Source: Bog-756 sp963806455
GTDB lineage: Bacteria > Actinomycetota > Acidimicrobiia > Acidimicrobiales > RAAP-2
DNA: 64,000 bases
NCBI GenBank assembly: GCA_963806455.1
Contig: CAWDXZ010000006.1
Location: 372,001 to 436,000 of the forward strand
Direction: 5' to 3'
Under the pieces are notes generated by a model. The model saw only the letters and a program-made list of their open reading frames with translations. It had not been told where the DNA came from and made no database searches. This document shows positions 53,413-60,971 of this stretch, piece after piece (within the stretch, counting starts at the first letter, position 1; each line of letters opens with the position of its first letter). The position numbers and the translations under genes are program-made.

Positions 53413-54495
53413 ATGAAATTCACCGTTCCGTTGGACGCGACGCCCGAGCCGCCGATGTTCCGCAGCCGGTTCGGGGGCCTGTGGATCGATCGCCGCGACG
53501 CCCACGACATCCTGGCGGACCGCCTGGCCCGGGGCCTGGTCACCGAGGCCGACGCCGAGATCCTCGGCCACTACATCGACCACGGCTACGTCATCCTGCC
53601 CAAGGCCACCGACGAGGGTGTGATCGACGAATACCTCGAGTTCTTCGAGCGGGCCTGGGACGAGGCCCCCTCCACCATCTGGGCCCACAGCGGAGGAACC
53701 ACCCAACCCATGACCAGGGCCCTCTACGACAAGGTGGCCAAGGTCAGCTGCCTGCACTGCTACTTCGAGCGGGCCGGCGATCTCATCTTCCCCCCGGCGG
53801 TGCTGCGCTTCCTCACCCAGATCTACGACCGCCCCCCGGTGGCGTTCCAGACCATGACCATGCGCAAGGGCTCCGAGGAGCCCCTGCACATCGACACCGG
53901 CCCGCTCAGCCTCACCGAGCCCATGTCGATGTGTGCCTCCTGGGTGGCCCTGGAGGACGTCAAGCCCAACTCGGGCGAGTTCTGGTACGTCCCGGGCACC
54001 CACCAGTTGCCCGAGGTCCTCCACCGCGGCGTGGCCAAGGCGCACGACGGCGACATGGCCACCTACGGCCAGGTGTTGAACCGGACCCACGAGTTGAGCG
54101 CCGAACGGGGGCTGGAGACCCAGTACTTCCGGGCCAAGAAGGGTGACGTGCTCCTCTGGCACGCCGACCTCATGCACGGGGGGGCGCCCATCGCCGACCC
54201 GGCGACCACCCGGCTGAGCCTGGTGGCCCACTTCATGCCCCTGGGCGTGATGCCCACCTTCTACGACTTCTCGGAGGTCAAGGCCTACCCCTACCCGAAC
54301 GGGGGCTACTGCCTCGACAACCTGTTGACGTCCAAAGACAAGGCGAGCCTCGAGACGGCCGAGGAAGGCATCGAGGAAGGGGCACCGACGCCGGCGGCCA
54401 TGGCGCGCCCGAAGTCGTGGAAGGAGCAGATCCCGATGCCCATCCGCGCCTTCGTGCGACGGCACGTCGACCAGCTCTCGTCGAACCATCACTGA
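53413..54495 (+). CDS. Phytanoyl-CoA dioxygenase (PhyH) family protein
   Basis: 360 residues. Fe(II)/2-oxoglutarate signature: EPLHIDTGPL (H-x-D), WHADLMHGG (distal His), and RLSLVAHF (2OG-binding Arg). Family members hydroxylate lipids, natural products or small metabolites. Substrate unknown. AGGGG lies seven bases before ATG 53413. Nearby genes are rsmA (divergent) and phosphofructokinase, neither of which suggests a pathway. Confidence 0.88.
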   Translation: MKFTVPLDATPEPPMFRSRFGGLWIDRRDAHDILADRLARGLVTEADAEILGHYIDHGYVILPKATDEGVIDEYLEFFERAWDEAPSTIWAHSGGTTQPMTRALYDKVAKVSCLHCYFERAGDLIFPPAVLRFLTQIYDRPPVAFQTMTMRKGSEEPLHIDTGPLSLTEPMSMCASWVALEDVKPNSGEFWYVPGTHQLPEVLHRGVAKAHDGDMATYGQVLNRTHELSAERGLETQYFRAKKGDVLLWHADLMHGGAPIADPATTRLSLVAHFMPLGVMPTFYDFSEVKAYPYPNGGYCLDNLLTSKDKASLETAEEGIEEGAPTPAAMARPKSWKEQIPMPIRAFVRRHVDQLSSNHH

Positions 54496-54542
54496 CCGGG
54501 CCGGCCCGGTCCCGCCGGTCGCTCGGCACCGTGGACCCTGGG

Positions 54543-54548
54543 TACCAT
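54543..54548 (+). promoter_or_regulatory. Candidate -10 (TACCAT) of phosphofructokinase
   Basis: TACCAT ends 7 bases before ATG 54556. It predicts a leaderless transcript. Confidence 0.45.
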
Positions 54549-54555
54549 CGCCCTG

Positions 54556-55581
54556 ATGAGAATCGGAGTGCTGACCGGGGGCGGTGACTGCCCGGGTCTC
54601 AACGCGGTGATCCGGGCCGTGGTGCGCAAGGGCGTCCAGGCCTACGGCGACGAGTTCGTGGGGTTCCGGGACGGATGGCGAGGGCCCCTCGATGGGGACG
54701 TGATGACGCTGGACGTGGCGGCGGTCCGCGGCATCCTGCCACGAGGTGGCACCATCCTCGGATCGAGTCGGACCAACCCCTATGCCACCGATGTCGGCGA
54801 GCGCCGGATCCTCGACACCGTGGCGCACCTCGGCGTCGAGGCGCTGGTGGTCGTCGGGGGCGAGGACACCCTGGGGGTGGCCGACAAGCTGGGAGCGACG
54901 GGCCTGCCGATCGTCGGGGTTCCGAAGACCATCGACAACGACCTCGGTGCCACCGACTACACGTTCGGCTTCGACACGGCGGTGACCGTCGCCACCGAGG
55001 CCATCGACCGTCTGCACACCACGGCGGAGAGCCACCACCGGGTGCTCATCGTCGAGGTCATGGGACGCCACGCCGGCTGGATCGCGTTGCATTCGGGATT
55101 GGCCGGAGGCGCCAATGTGATCCTGATCCCGGAGCGAGCCTTCGACATCGATGCGGTATGCGCCTTCATCGAGCACCGTTTCGCCAGCCACTACGCCCCC
55201 ATCGTGGTGGTGGCCGAGGGGGCCCATCCCGAGGAGGGAACCCTCCCCAGCCGCGCCGGCGAGGTCGACGCCTTCGGACACGTGCGGCTGTCGGGGATCG
55301 GAGCGCTGCTCGAATCGGAGATCGCCCGGCGCACCGGCAAGGAGGCCCGGGCGACGGTGCTGGGCCACGTGCAACGCGGTGGGAGCCCCACCGCCTTCGA
55401 CCGGGTGCTCGCCACCCGGCTCGGGCTCCACGCCGTCGACGCCCTGCACGCCGGGGGCTCAGGTCAGATGGTGGCCCTGCACGGGACGGCCATCGAGCTC
55501 GTTCCGCTGGCCGAAGCCACCGCCTCGCTCAAGCTGGTCACGCCGGAACGGTTCGCCGAGGCCGAAGTGTTCTTCGGGTGA
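54556..55581 (+). CDS. 6-phosphofructokinase, probable PPi-dependent type
   Basis: 341 residues. GVLTGGGDCPGLNAVI is the phosphate loop, GGEDTLGVADKL replaces the G-G-D-G-S loop of ATP-PFKs with an Asp at the position that excludes ATP, and GVPKTIDNDLGATDY has Lys in place of Gly (PKTIDND, not PGTIDND). MGRHAGWIA and the QRGGSPTAFDR segment follow. Those two changes and the length match PPi-linked actinomycete enzymes such as Amycolatopsis. It interconverts fructose 6-P and fructose 1,6-bisP. The cofactor is inferred. Confidence 0.92.
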   Translation: MRIGVLTGGGDCPGLNAVIRAVVRKGVQAYGDEFVGFRDGWRGPLDGDVMTLDVAAVRGILPRGGTILGSSRTNPYATDVGERRILDTVAHLGVEALVVVGGEDTLGVADKLGATGLPIVGVPKTIDNDLGATDYTFGFDTAVTVATEAIDRLHTTAESHHRVLIVEVMGRHAGWIALHSGLAGGANVILIPERAFDIDAVCAFIEHRFASHYAPIVVVAEGAHPEEGTLPSRAGEVDAFGHVRLSGIGALLESEIARRTGKEARATVLGHVQRGGSPTAFDRVLATRLGLHAVDALHAGGSGQMVALHGTAIELVPLAEATASLKLVTPERFAEAEVFFG

Positions 55582-55623
55582 CGGCGGCGCCGGTGCCGAC
55601 GGTGACGGTGACAGCCGGTCGGT

Positions 55624-56274
55624 TCACCACCTGAGCTGGGCGTCGACCACTCCCTGGGAGAGCGGGGCGATGGCGGCGAAGGTGGACGTGGCCAGATCGA
55701 TCGACCGGTCCGTGTCGGCCTCACGATCGTCGACCACGCAACTCACCGAATAGCCGTTGGCCGGGTTGGTCACCTCCACCACGGTGCCGAAGGGGAGCCA
55801 CGGGCTGGCGCAGGTGCCCGCTTGGTGGTCGTAGTAGGTCACCTGCCCGTAGTGGACGGCACCCGATACCGCCACCGGGAGGGTGGTGGTGGTCGTGGTC
55901 GGAGGGGCCGTGGTGGGGGGCACGGCGGCGACACGCTGGGCCACGACGTCGGCGGCCGCCGACGCCGACGTCGGGGGCGGGGGGTTGGTGGCGCCGGGGT
56001 CGGTCGGGGTCGGGGTGGTCGCTTCGCGCCCGGCCGGGGCGCCCGGGGCGGCCCGGGCGGGCGAGGTTCGCCTGGTGTCAGAACTGGGCGGGTCGCCGTG
56101 ATGGTCCGGCGCCGTGCCCGGCGGCGATGCCGACGCCTCGGGGTCGCCCTGGGTCAACAGCAGCGGCACGACCAGCAACGCCCCACAGAGGAGGAGTGCG
56201 GCGCCGGACCGGCTCCCCCGTTCGATACTCGTCCTCAGGACTCCACTCTCCTTACGGGACTTCTCTGGCGGCAC
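55624..56274 (-). CDS. RlpA-like double-psi beta-barrel protein (secreted)
   Basis: About 204-216 residues. A signal peptide or anchor (GAALLLCGALLVVPLLL), a long Pro/Thr/Ala-rich linker (TTAPPTTTTTTLP), then a C-terminal DPBB domain (GQVTYYDHQAGTCASPWLPFGTVVEVTNP, CVVDDREADTDRSIDLA) with the Asp and Asp-Arg-x-x-D of RlpA-type lytic transglycosylases. It may cut or bind peptidoglycan. Start is unsure: GTG 56274, or CTG 56238, which has AAGGAG nine bases upstream. No ATG or TTG lies near that ribosome site. Its upstream region is strongly structured. Confidence 0.8.
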   Translation of the reverse strand: MPPEKSRKESGVLRTSIERGSRSGAALLLCGALLVVPLLLTQGDPEASASPPGTAPDHHGDPPSSDTRRTSPARAAPGAPAGREATTPTPTDPGATNPPPPTSASAAADVVAQRVAAVPPTTAPPTTTTTTLPVAVSGAVHYGQVTYYDHQAGTCASPWLPFGTVVEVTNPANGYSVSCVVDDREADTDRSIDLATSTFAAIAPLSQGVVDAQLRW

Positions 56275-56300
56275 CCATGGGCAGGCCCCTCGGGCACGGG

Positions 56301-56346
56301 TCCACTCCCGAAGGAATGGACAGGACCGGCTCCTCCAAGCCGGTCC
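56301..56346 (-). promoter_or_regulatory. Structured leader: two adjacent hairpins upstream of rlpA-like gene
   Basis: On the minus strand, 56346-56323 folds into a 9-base-pair stem (GGACCGGCT/AGCCGGTCC) with a 6-base loop, and 56320-56301 into an 8-base-pair stem closed by a UUCG tetraloop. The ribosome site AAGGAG follows about 50 bases later. This looks like a cis-acting RNA. I could not match it to a known riboswitch, and the conserved ydaO (c-di-AMP) core is not visible. Confidence 0.5.
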
Positions 56347-56372
56347 ACGAGTGCGTCCGACGACCGCACCCG

Positions 56373-56414
56373 GCACGACGACAGCGAAGTTCGCACGACG
56401 ACAGCGAACTTCGA
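56373..56414. repeat. 16-base direct repeat overlapping an inverted repeat
   Basis: GCACGACGACAGCGAA occurs at 56373-56388 and 56393-56408. The same stretch holds an inverted repeat, GCGAAGTTCG (56384-56393) against CGAACTTCG-type sequence (56404-56413), with a 9-base loop. It could be an operator for rlpA or tatD or a strong hairpin. Confidence 0.65.
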
Positions 56415-56513
56415 ACCGCAATGCAAAACGACCGCTGATACAGCGGCCGCGAGCCAGAGGCTAGGCAGGGGCCGAGGGGGAACGCAAACGCGGCCGGGCC
56501 GGTACCCCGGCCC

Positions 56514-57380
56514 TCACCGCCCGAAGGCGGCCCGGGCGTTGTCGGTGGTGGCTTGCGCCACCTGGCCCGTTTCCACCCCTCTGACCTGGGCGATAGCCGC
56601 GCCGATGAGCGGAACCCTCGACGGTTCGTTGAGACTCCCCCGGTGCGGCACGGGCGCCAGAAACGGGGAATCGGTCTCCACCAGGAGGCGATCGAGCGGA
56701 CAGAGGCGGGCCGCCTCCCGAACCTCCTCGGCGTTCTTGAAGGTGACCACGCCGCTGAAGGACAGGGATGCACCGAGGTCGAGGCACCGACGGGCCTCAT
56801 CCGGCCCGCCGGTGAAGCAGTGAAGGATGGTGCGCTCGGGCACCCCGGCACCGGCCAGGATGTCGATGGTGTCCGGCCACGCCTCGCGACTGTGGACGAC
56901 CAGGGCCAACCCGTACCGGTGGGCCAGCTCGACCTGTCGGGCGAACACCTCCCGCTGCCGGGGCCGGGGCGAGTGGTCGTAGTGGTAGTCGAGCCCACAC
57001 TCCCCGACCGCCACCACCACGCCCGGCCGGTCCTCCTCCCCCGACCCGCCGGCGACCTCCACGTCGAGCAGTGCCTCGATGGCCTCGACGCCGTCCACCG
57101 CGTCGTGGGGGTGAAGACCGATGGTGGCCCACACCTCGACCCCCTCGGCAGCCGCCGGCGAACCGGGCCGGCGCATGGTCCTCGCCAGGGCCACCGCCTC
57201 ACCGGATGATCCCGCACCGGTCCCGACACAGACCATGCGGGTCACGCCGGCCTCGGCCGCCCGGGCGATGGTGGCGGTCAGCCGGGTGGCGTGGGGTCCT
57301 TCGGAGTCTCCGCCGGCCTCGCCGAACTCCTCCTGGAGGTGGCAGTGCGAGTCGAACCACTCGAGGACGGCGTCGCCCAT
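56514..57380 (-). CDS. tatD: TatD family metal-dependent DNase
   Basis: 288 residues. FDSHCHL is the first metal site, VGECGLDYHYD (Glu) and ALVVHSREAWPDT (His) follow, ILHCFTGG adds another His, and LVETDSPFLAP gives the Asp. It is a 3'-5' exonuclease/AP-endonuclease family used in DNA repair. It begins nine bases after the metG stop, the usual metG-tatD operon of actinobacteria. Confidence 0.93.
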   Translation of the reverse strand: MGDAVLEWFDSHCHLQEEFGEAGGDSEGPHATRLTATIARAAEAGVTRMVCVGTGAGSSGEAVALARTMRRPGSPAAAEGVEVWATIGLHPHDAVDGVEAIEALLDVEVAGGSGEEDRPGVVVAVGECGLDYHYDHSPRPRQREVFARQVELAHRYGLALVVHSREAWPDTIDILAGAGVPERTILHCFTGGPDEARRCLDLGASLSFSGVVTFKNAEEVREAARLCPLDRLLVETDSPFLAPVPHRGSLNEPSRVPLIGAAIAQVRGVETGQVAQATTDNARAAFGR

Positions 57381-57389
57381 CGCGTCCCG

Positions 57390-58898
57390 CTACGCCTTGC
57401 GCCGGGGGAAGAGCGGCGGGCCCTTCTCCACCGGACGTCCGGCCGGGTACCCGCCCCACGCCGCCGCCCGGGGCAGGCGCTGGTCGGCCGGCGACCCGTC
57501 GAGCCCGATCCGCCGCCAGATCTCGGCCGCGGTGGAGGGCATGGCCGGGACGATCAGGATCGAGACGATGCGCAGCACCTCGAGGGCGCTCCCGAGCACC
57601 CCGTCCACGGCCGTCCCCGGCTCGGACTTCCAGGGCTCGGTGGCCTCGAGCTCGGCGTTGGTCTCGCGGATGAGCCGCCAGGTGGCTTCGAGGCCGGCAT
57701 GGGGCAGGCCCGCCCGCCACGCTTCGGAGGCCTCGGCCACCACTGCGGCGGCCACGCCGCCCAGCCGGCTGTCGTCCGGCGCGGCGGTGCCGGTCCCGCC
57801 GCACTTGGACCCGATGACCGTGGCCACCCTCGACACCAGGTTACCGAGATTGTTGGCCAGGTCGGCGTTGTACCGGGAGCTGATGGCCTCGAAGGAGAAC
57901 TCCCCGTCGCTCCCCAGGGGAATGTCTCGGAGCAGGTGGTACCGGACCGGGTCCACCCCGAACTCGCCGATCAGGTCGCCGGGCGAGATCTGGTTCACGC
58001 TGGAGTTGGACATCTTCTCCCCGCTGAGGAGGAGCCAGCCGTGGACCTGGATGTGCGCCGGCGGCTCGATCCCGGCCGCCATGCACATGGCCGGCCACCA
58101 CACGCAGTGGAACCGGATGATCTCCTTGCCGATGAGGTGGTGGACGGCGGGCCACCACCGCTGGAAGCGGACCGGGTCCTCCCCGTAGCCGATGGCGGTG
58201 AGGTAGTTGACCAAGGCGTCGTACCAGACATAGAAGACGTGCTTCTCGTCCCACGGCACCCGGACGCCCCAGTCGATGGACGTGCGGGTGATGGAGATAT
58301 CACGGAGACCTCCCTTGATGAAGGCCAGCGCCTCGTTCCGCTTCGACTCGGGCACCACGGCCGACGGGTTGGCGGCGTACCAGTCGATGAGCGGCTGCTC
58401 GAAGGCGCTGAGGCGGAAGAAGTAGTTCTCCTCCTCCAGGTGCTCGACCGGGGTGCCGTGGATCGGACATCGCGTGCCGTCGAGGAGCTCGTCCTCGGTG
58501 TAGTACTGCTCGCACGAGACGCAGTAGAGGCCCCGGTAGGTGTCGGCGAAGATGTGGCCGTTCTCGTAGATGCGGCCGAGGAAGTGCCGGACGGCCCGGT
58601 CATGACGCGGCTCGGTGGTGCGGATGAAGTCGTCGTAGGCGACATCGAGCTCGTCCCAGGCCTCGGCGAACCGCGGTGCCAACCGGTCGGTCCAGGCGAT
58701 CGGCGTGAGTCCCTGTTCCTCGGCGGCCCGGGCCACCTTCTGCCCGTGCTCGTCGGTGCCGGTGAGGAAGAAGACCCCGTCGCCGACCAACCGGTGCCAC
58801 CGGGCCAGGGCGTCGGCGTTGACCGTGGTGTAGGCGTGCCCCACATGGGGCGCGTCCTTCACGTAGTAGATGGGCGTGGTCACATAGAAGTCCGGCAC
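57390..58898 (-). CDS. metG: Methionyl-tRNA synthetase, KMSNS variant
   Basis: 502 residues. DFYVTTPIYYVKDAPHVGHAYT carries the HVGH signature, a zinc-knuckle-like CVSCEQYY...TRCPIHG lies in the connective region, and GEKMSNSSVN replaces the KMSKS loop with KMSNS. The anticodon domain ends in the C-terminal third. It charges tRNA-Met. GTG 58898 has a TACGCT hexamer 9 bases upstream. Divergent from the NUDIX gene. Confidence 0.93.
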   Translation of the reverse strand: MPDFYVTTPIYYVKDAPHVGHAYTTVNADALARWHRLVGDGVFFLTGTDEHGQKVARAAEEQGLTPIAWTDRLAPRFAEAWDELDVAYDDFIRTTEPRHDRAVRHFLGRIYENGHIFADTYRGLYCVSCEQYYTEDELLDGTRCPIHGTPVEHLEEENYFFRLSAFEQPLIDWYAANPSAVVPESKRNEALAFIKGGLRDISITRTSIDWGVRVPWDEKHVFYVWYDALVNYLTAIGYGEDPVRFQRWWPAVHHLIGKEIIRFHCVWWPAMCMAAGIEPPAHIQVHGWLLLSGEKMSNSSVNQISPGDLIGEFGVDPVRYHLLRDIPLGSDGEFSFEAISSRYNADLANNLGNLVSRVATVIGSKCGGTGTAAPDDSRLGGVAAAVVAEASEAWRAGLPHAGLEATWRLIRETNAELEATEPWKSEPGTAVDGVLGSALEVLRIVSILIVPAMPSTAAEIWRRIGLDGSPADQRLPRAAAWGGYPAGRPVEKGPPLFPRRKA

Positions 58899-58907
58899 TG
58901 TCCCGGT

Positions 58908-58913
58908 AGCGTA
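58908..58913 (-). promoter_or_regulatory. Candidate -10 (TACGCT) of metG
   Basis: TACGCT on the minus strand ends 9 bases before GTG 58898. The surrounding GGTAGCGTACC is nearly palindromic. Confidence 0.4.
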
Positions 58914-59010
58914 CCGATCGGAGGAGGCAGGACCGTCCGTCCGCCGCCGCCCGTCGAGGCTCCCGCCCCGAGCCCGCCCCGAGAGCACGCTGCCCCGGTG
59001 CGCCCCCCTC

Positions 59011-59016
59011 TAGGCT
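59011..59016 (+). promoter_or_regulatory. Candidate -10 (TAGGCT) of the NUDIX upstream ORF
   Basis: TAGGCT ends 8 bases before ATG 59025, matching the leaderless spacing. Confidence 0.4.
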
Positions 59017-59024
59017 CCAGCGAC

Positions 59025-59099
59025 ATGTCCCGGTGCCTTCGGCCGTCGATGACTCTCCGGTCCCCCGTGGTGGCCGTCCGCCGGGAGGCACCGGGGTGA
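59025..59099 (+). other. Candidate leaderless 24-codon upstream ORF coupled to the NUDIX gene
   Basis: ATG 59025 opens MSRCLRPSMTLRSPV... and its TGA overlaps the NUDIX GTG (GTGA). A GGGAGG ribosome site for the NUDIX gene lies inside it. It has one Cys at position 4. It could be a regulatory leader peptide. Confidence 0.45.
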
Positions 59100-59536
59100 C
59101 CGTGGGCGGAACACCGGCGGGGAAACGCCAACGCCAGCGGGTGGCGGCCTACGGCCTCTGCCACGACGTCGACGGGCACGTGCTGCTGGTGCGGGCCGCC
59201 CCGACCCTCACCGTCGCCGGGCAGTGGTTCCTGCCGGGGGGCGGCCTCGAACACGGGGAGGACCCCGTCGCCGGCCTCGAGCGCGAGTTCGCCGAGGAGA
59301 CGGGTCTGGCCGTGGCGGTGGGTGCGCTCCGGGCCGTGCTGTCCGACACGTTCACCCTGCCCGAGGGGACGAGCCTCCACACCATTCGGATCATCTACGT
59401 CATCGACTCGTACACCGGGACTCTTCGGGACGAGGTGTCGGGTTCCTCGGACATCGCCCGTTGGGTCGCTCCCGACGACGCGCTGGCGCTCCCGCTCCGG
59501 CCCTACGTCCGCCGCGCCCTCACCGAGCTGCGCTGA
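59096..59536 (+). CDS. NUDIX hydrolase
   Basis: 146 residues. The NUDIX box spans GGGLEHGEDPVAGLERE then FAEETGL, which fits G-x5-E-x7-R-E-U-x-E-E-x-G-U. WFLPGGG precedes it, as usual. These enzymes cleave nucleoside diphosphates linked to another moiety. Substrate unknown. GTG 59096 has GGGAGG seven bases upstream and overlaps the end of a 24-codon upstream ORF. Divergent from metG. Confidence 0.92.
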   Translation: MTVGGTPAGKRQRQRVAAYGLCHDVDGHVLLVRAAPTLTVAGQWFLPGGGLEHGEDPVAGLEREFAEETGLAVAVGALRAVLSDTFTLPEGTSLHTIRIIYVIDSYTGTLRDEVSGSSDIARWVAPDDALALPLRPYVRRALTELR

Positions 59537-59552
59537 GCCACGGCGCACGCGG

Positions 59553-60497
59553 TCAGGACTGCGGACCGCGGGCCTCCGGACCATCCGGCGCCGCGCCCCC
59601 GGACTTCGCGCCCCCGGGCGCCGCGCCCCCGGACGCCGCCCCCCCGGGTCCGTGCTCCGGCCGGGTCAGGGCCAGCGCGTAGACGCGGCGCCGCGGCACC
59701 CCGAGCGTCCCGGCCACCTCGTCGACGGCGCTCCTGGTGCGCCGCCCCGCCGCCAATCGCTCGGCGAGGGCCGACTCGATGCGGTCGTCCGTCACGACCG
59801 GCTCGGCCCCCGGCTCCGCCCCCCCGAGGACCAGCACGACCTCGCCCCGGAAGGCTCCGGCCTCAGCCCGGGCCGCGGCATCGCCCAGCGTCCCGCGCCA
59901 GACCTCCTCGTGGACCTTGGTCAGCTCGCGGGCCACGGCCACCGGCCGTCCGACCCCGCACACGGCGGCCAGGTCGCCCAGGGTGGCCGCCACCCGGCCG
60001 GGCGCTTCGAAGAGGACCGAGGTCCGGGCCTCCTCGGCCACCTCCTCCAGGCGGGACTGTCGCTGGCGCCCCGAACGGGGCAGGAACCCCTCGAAGCAGA
60101 AGCGGTCGGTGGCCATCCCGCTCGCCACCAGGGCGGCCAGCACGGCCGAGGGGCCGGGCACCACGCTCACGACGACGCCGGCGGCGGCCGCTGCGCTCAC
60201 CAGGCGGGCCGGTGGATCCGAGATCCCCGGCATGCCGGCGTCGGAGACGATGGCGACGGTACGGCCCGCCGCCGCCGCCCGCACCACCTCGTCGACGCGA
60301 TCGGCCTCGTTGTGACGGTGCAAGGACCGCAGCGTGGCGCCGACCACCCCGGCATGGGTGAGCAGCTTGCGCGAGTGCCGGGTGTCCTCGCAGTAGATGA
60401 CGTCGGCCGCCGACAGGGCCTGCACGGCCCGGGGTGACAGGTCGGCCAGGTTCCCGATGGGTGTCCCGACCAGGACCACCTTGCCGGGGGTGGTCAT
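59553..60497 (-). CDS. rsmI: 16S rRNA (cytidine1402-2'-O)-methyltransferase
   Basis: 314 residues. VLVGTPIGNLADLSPRAVQAL is the N-terminal tetrapyrrole-methylase-like start, CEDTRHSRKLL and SDAGMPGISDP are conserved RsmI segments. It 2'-O-methylates C1402 of 16S rRNA. The C-terminal 30 residues are a low-complexity Gly/Ala/Pro tail (GGAAPGGAKSGGAAP) encoded by repeats. ATG 60497 overlaps the DUF192 gene TGA. Confidence 0.95.
   Translation of the reverse strand: MTTPGKVVLVGTPIGNLADLSPRAVQALSAADVIYCEDTRHSRKLLTHAGVVGATLRSLHRHNEADRVDEVVRAAAAGRTVAIVSDAGMPGISDPPARLVSAAAAAGVVVSVVPGPSAVLAALVASGMATDRFCFEGFLPRSGRQRQSRLEEVAEEARTSVLFEAPGRVAATLGDLAAVCGVGRPVAVARELTKVHEEVWRGTLGDAAARAEAGAFRGEVVLVLGGAEPGAEPVVTDDRIESALAERLAAGRRTRSAVDEVAGTLGVPRRRVYALALTRPEHGPGGAASGGAAPGGAKSGGAAPDGPEARGPQS
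59588..59650. repeat. Imperfect 15-base repeat encoding the RsmI C-terminal tail
   Basis: Several CGCGCCCCCGGAC-type units encode Gly-Gly-Ala-Ala-Pro runs. Coding strand is minus. Confidence 0.6.
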
Positions 60498-60823
60498 CCG
60501 CGCAGCTCGAGTCGGTCGCCCACCTTGAGCCCCCACCGTTCGAACGCCCCCGCCTCCGCCTCGACCACCGAGCGGCCGCCGCGCCGGGGGATGCTCATCC
60601 GCCAGGGTCGCAGTCGGGCCAACCCCACCACCACCATCTCCTGGTCACAGAAGGCCACGTCGATGGCGAACCTCATGCCGAACGTGTGCACCGACCTGGT
60701 CCGGGGCAGCACCATCGCCCCCTCGTAACCGGTCCGCCCGAGCAGGCCCTTGGCCCGGGCCCGCCTATCGGACGCCACCTCGGCACCGGCCAGCACGTCG
60801 CCCTCCCGGAGCAACCAGGTCAC
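60494..60823 (-). CDS. DUF192 family protein
   Basis: 109 residues. VASDRRARAKGLLGRTGY, VHTFGMRFAIDVAFCD and the C-terminal VEAEAGAFERWGLKVGDRLEL match DUF192 (COG1430), whose function is unknown. The usual M-R-F-x-I-D-V core is intact. Start GTG 60823 has GGGTGG six bases upstream. Its stop overlaps the rsmI ATG. Confidence 0.88.
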   Translation of the reverse strand: MTWLLREGDVLAGAEVASDRRARAKGLLGRTGYEGAMVLPRTRSVHTFGMRFAIDVAFCDQEMVVVGLARLRPWRMSIPRRGGRSVVEAEAGAFERWGLKVGDRLELRG

Positions 60824-60861
60824 CGACGACCACCCGCTGGCCGCGCCGCCCCCGGACCGGT

Positions 60862-60867
60862 TAACCT
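60862..60867 (+). promoter_or_regulatory. Candidate -10 (TAACCT) of bL37
   Basis: TAACCT ends 9 bases before GTG 60877. It lies within the palindrome GGTTAACC. Confidence 0.4.
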
Positions 60868-60876
60868 CTGCCGCCT

Positions 60877-60960
60877 GTGTCCAAACGAACCACAAAACGC
60901 AAGCTGCGAGCCAAGAAGAAGGCCAACCACGGCCGGAAGCCGAACTGCGGGCGGGGCTGA
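60877..60960 (+). CDS. 50S ribosomal protein bL37
   Basis: 27 residues: very basic, with SKRTTKRKLRAKKKANHGRK followed by PNCGRG. The K-A-N-H-G-(K/R)-(K/R)-P-N core is that of bL37, a small protein found in mycobacterial 50S subunits. Starts with GTG. Too small for most gene finders. Confidence 0.82.
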   Translation: MSKRTTKRKLRAKKKANHGRKPNCGRG

Positions 60961-60971
60961 GGGCACCGCGG

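Noticed and set aside
56242..56360. ydaO (c-di-AMP) riboswitch before the RlpA-like gene
   Set aside because: The expected GGGGAACCC and GGGUGAAUC core is not visible, so I left it as an unknown structured leader.
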